Shown: positions 62,246 through 63,353 of the stretch, one piece after another
How positions within the stretch are numbered: position 1 is the first letter of the stretch
Layout of the letters: each line of letters begins with the position of its first letter
Assembly: GCA_028821395.1 (NCBI GenBank)
Contig: JAPPGP010000040.1
Location: forward strand, 1 to 63,353
Source of the DNA: Defluviicoccus sp.
Lineage (GTDB): Bacteria; Pseudomonadota; Alphaproteobacteria; MPNO01
DNA: 63,353 bases
Direction: 5' to 3'
The notes under the pieces: generated by a model
The model's input: the letters and a program-made list of their open reading frames with translations, nothing else
What the model was told of the DNA's origin: nothing
The model's database searches: none
Made by a program: the position numbers and the translations under genes

Positions 62246-63115
62246 ATGACGACGCGGTCCATTCTCGCTTTGCTGATCGAGCCGGAGACCGACCGGGCGG
62301 TGCTCAACGCGGCCGGCGCGATCGCCCGGGATTTTTGCGCCCATGTCGCGGTCACCCATGTTCGCGAGCGCCCGCGGGCGATCGCCGCGATGGGCTATGA
62401 GGGCATCCACGCCTATGTCAGCCACGATCTGGAGGCCGAGCACATCGAGCGCGCCAACGAGATCGAGGCCTCCTCGCGCGCGCATTTCGACGCCTTCGTC
62501 GCCGAGACCGGGTTCGAGGTCCGCACCCGCGCCGGGCACTCCGACCAGCCCTCGGTGAGCTGGGAGGCGATCGACGAGTTCGGCCCCGACGTGGTGGCGA
62601 GGCGCGGCGGCGCCTACGATTTGATCGTTGTCGGCCGCCCGGTCGGCGGGCCGACCAATCTCGACCTGCTGAGCGTCGAATCGGCGATCTTCGCCACCGG
62701 GCGGCCGGTCCTGGTGACGCCGCCCGATCCGCCCGAGCATATCGGCGAGACCGTGCTGGTCGGCTGGAACCGGAGCGGCCCGGCGGCGCGCGCGTTCCAC
62801 GCCGCCAAGGCACTGCTGCTGGAACGCTCGAAGAAGGTGCGCCTGCTGTCGGTCTCGACCGGCGCCAAGCAAGGCCCGCCCGCCGAGGCGATCAGCGAGA
62901 ACCTCGCCTGGCACGGCATCGAGGCGGAGATCCGCGAGCTGTCGCCCGATTACCGCTCGATCGGCGAGGTGCTGCTGGCCGAGGCGAGCGCGATCGGCGC
63001 CGACCTGCTGGTGATGGGCGCGTTCTCGCGCAGCCGGCTGCGCCAGCTGATCCTCGGCGGGGTGACCCAGCACGTGCTGACCCGGGCCGAGATGCCGGTC
63101 TTTATGGCGCATTGA
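62246..63115 (+). CDS. Tandem universal stress protein (UspA-domain)
   Basis: A 289-residue protein with two UspA domains (about 1-155 and 155-289). The first begins SILALLIEPETDRAVLNAA, and the second contains ETVLVGWNRSG. The second domain has the ATP-type motif LLVMGAFSRSRLRQLILGGV near the end, while the first has a weaker site. Such proteins help cells endure stress. Its end overlaps by 14 bp the stop of the amidase fragment on the opposite strand. A GGGGAGGTG ribosome site precedes the ATG. Confidence 0.88.
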   Translation: MTTRSILALLIEPETDRAVLNAAGAIARDFCAHVAVTHVRERPRAIAAMGYEGIHAYVSHDLEAEHIERANEIEASSRAHFDAFVAETGFEVRTRAGHSDQPSVSWEAIDEFGPDVVARRGGAYDLIVVGRPVGGPTNLDLLSVESAIFATGRPVLVTPPDPPEHIGETVLVGWNRSGPAARAFHAAKALLLERSKKVRLLSVSTGAKQGPPAEAISENLAWHGIEAEIRELSPDYRSIGEVLLAEASAIGADLLVMGAFSRSRLRQLILGGVTQHVLTRAEMPVFMAH

Positions 63116-63299
63116 GCGGCGCCGGGCGGGCGCGGCCGAGCACACGCTCGAAGCGCCCGGCCACCGCCAGCGCGAGCCGGTCGGTGCCCCATCTGGCGAC
63201 CACCTGGAGGCCCACCGGAAGGCCGTCGGGATCGAACCCGCAGGGGATCGAGACCGCCGGCTGGCCCGACAGGTTGAACGGGTAGGTGTGCCTATCCAT
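63102..63299 (-). pseudogene. Amidase-signature enzyme, C-terminal fragment at the window edge
   Basis: About 65 codons give the amidase C-terminus: TYPFNLSGQPAVSIPCGFDP, then DGLPVGLQVVARWGTDRLAL and AVAGRFERVLG, and a stop at 63102. The catalytic Ser-Ser-Lys part is absent. Three codons before the only ATG (63299) there is an in-frame stop, so the gene is broken and not just cut by the window edge. The sequence beyond (63300-63353) is unrelated and may be the end of an inserted element. Confidence 0.75.
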
Positions 63300-63353
63300 T
63301 ATCGCTCACGAGGCACTTGAAAGGTCGTGGAGGGTCGCTTTCTCTCCTGTACA

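Overview
The window is high-GC DNA that reads as an alphaproteobacterial chromosome. The evidence is the rhizobial-type island genes (DUF2493, Toprim, tyrosine integrases), the rhizobial-type S1C pseudoprotease, the Liv and Dpp transporter operons, a molybdenum hydroxylase cluster and a perfect parS site. I would place it in Rhizobiales or Rhodospirillales, but no rRNA or ribosomal gene is present to fix the genus.

Layout. (A) 1-9158 is the end of an integrated island. It holds a tyrosine integrase, a cut ssb, a DUF2493 protein and companions. A diverged direct repeat (2652-3530 and 7049-7832) flanks an AT-richer cargo of two secreted repeat proteins. Broken Toprim and zinc-ribbon genes follow, and the far end is an att-like copy of the 3' half of an initiator tRNA-Met gene. 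(B) 9159-20313 is a second accessory block, rich in defence-like genes and debris. It holds an HU-like pseudogene, two HEPN-like proteins, a PD-(D/E)XK-like protein, a DNA methyltransferase facing a probable restriction enzyme, an AlkA-type DNA glycosylase, IS66 and IS21 relics, a two-repeat CRISPR remnant cut by the IS21 end, and two tandem integrases. It ends in a truncated quinone oxidoreductase gene.

(C) 20584-63353 is conventional chromosome with compact operons. In order it carries: a three-subunit molybdenum hydroxylase with an amidohydrolase; VOC and alpha/beta hydrolase genes; an AMP-ligase/ACP/acyltransferase protein with an HtrA-like pseudoprotease; a LolA-like/RND pair and an MpaB-type oxygenase; a LytTR regulator, DUF2141 and carotenoid oxygenase genes; a Liv branched-chain-type ABC transporter; a 5'-nucleotidase; a Dpp-type peptide ABC transporter followed by an arginine-deiminase-fold enzyme and a UbiD-type decarboxylase; a second ligase/ACP/acyltransferase protein with a different domain order; a carboxymuconolactone decarboxylase-like protein; a threonine dehydratase-like enzyme; an F420-type reductase; parS; a universal stress protein; and an amidase tail at the right edge.

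Regions A and B act as mobile and defence cargo. Region C suggests a heterotroph importing amino acids and peptides and degrading N-containing and aromatic or lipid-like compounds. The least explained parts are the secreted repeat-protein pair at 3956-6936, the methyltransferase/endonuclease/glycosylase group at 13647-16575, and the two permuted ligase/ACP/acyltransferase proteins.
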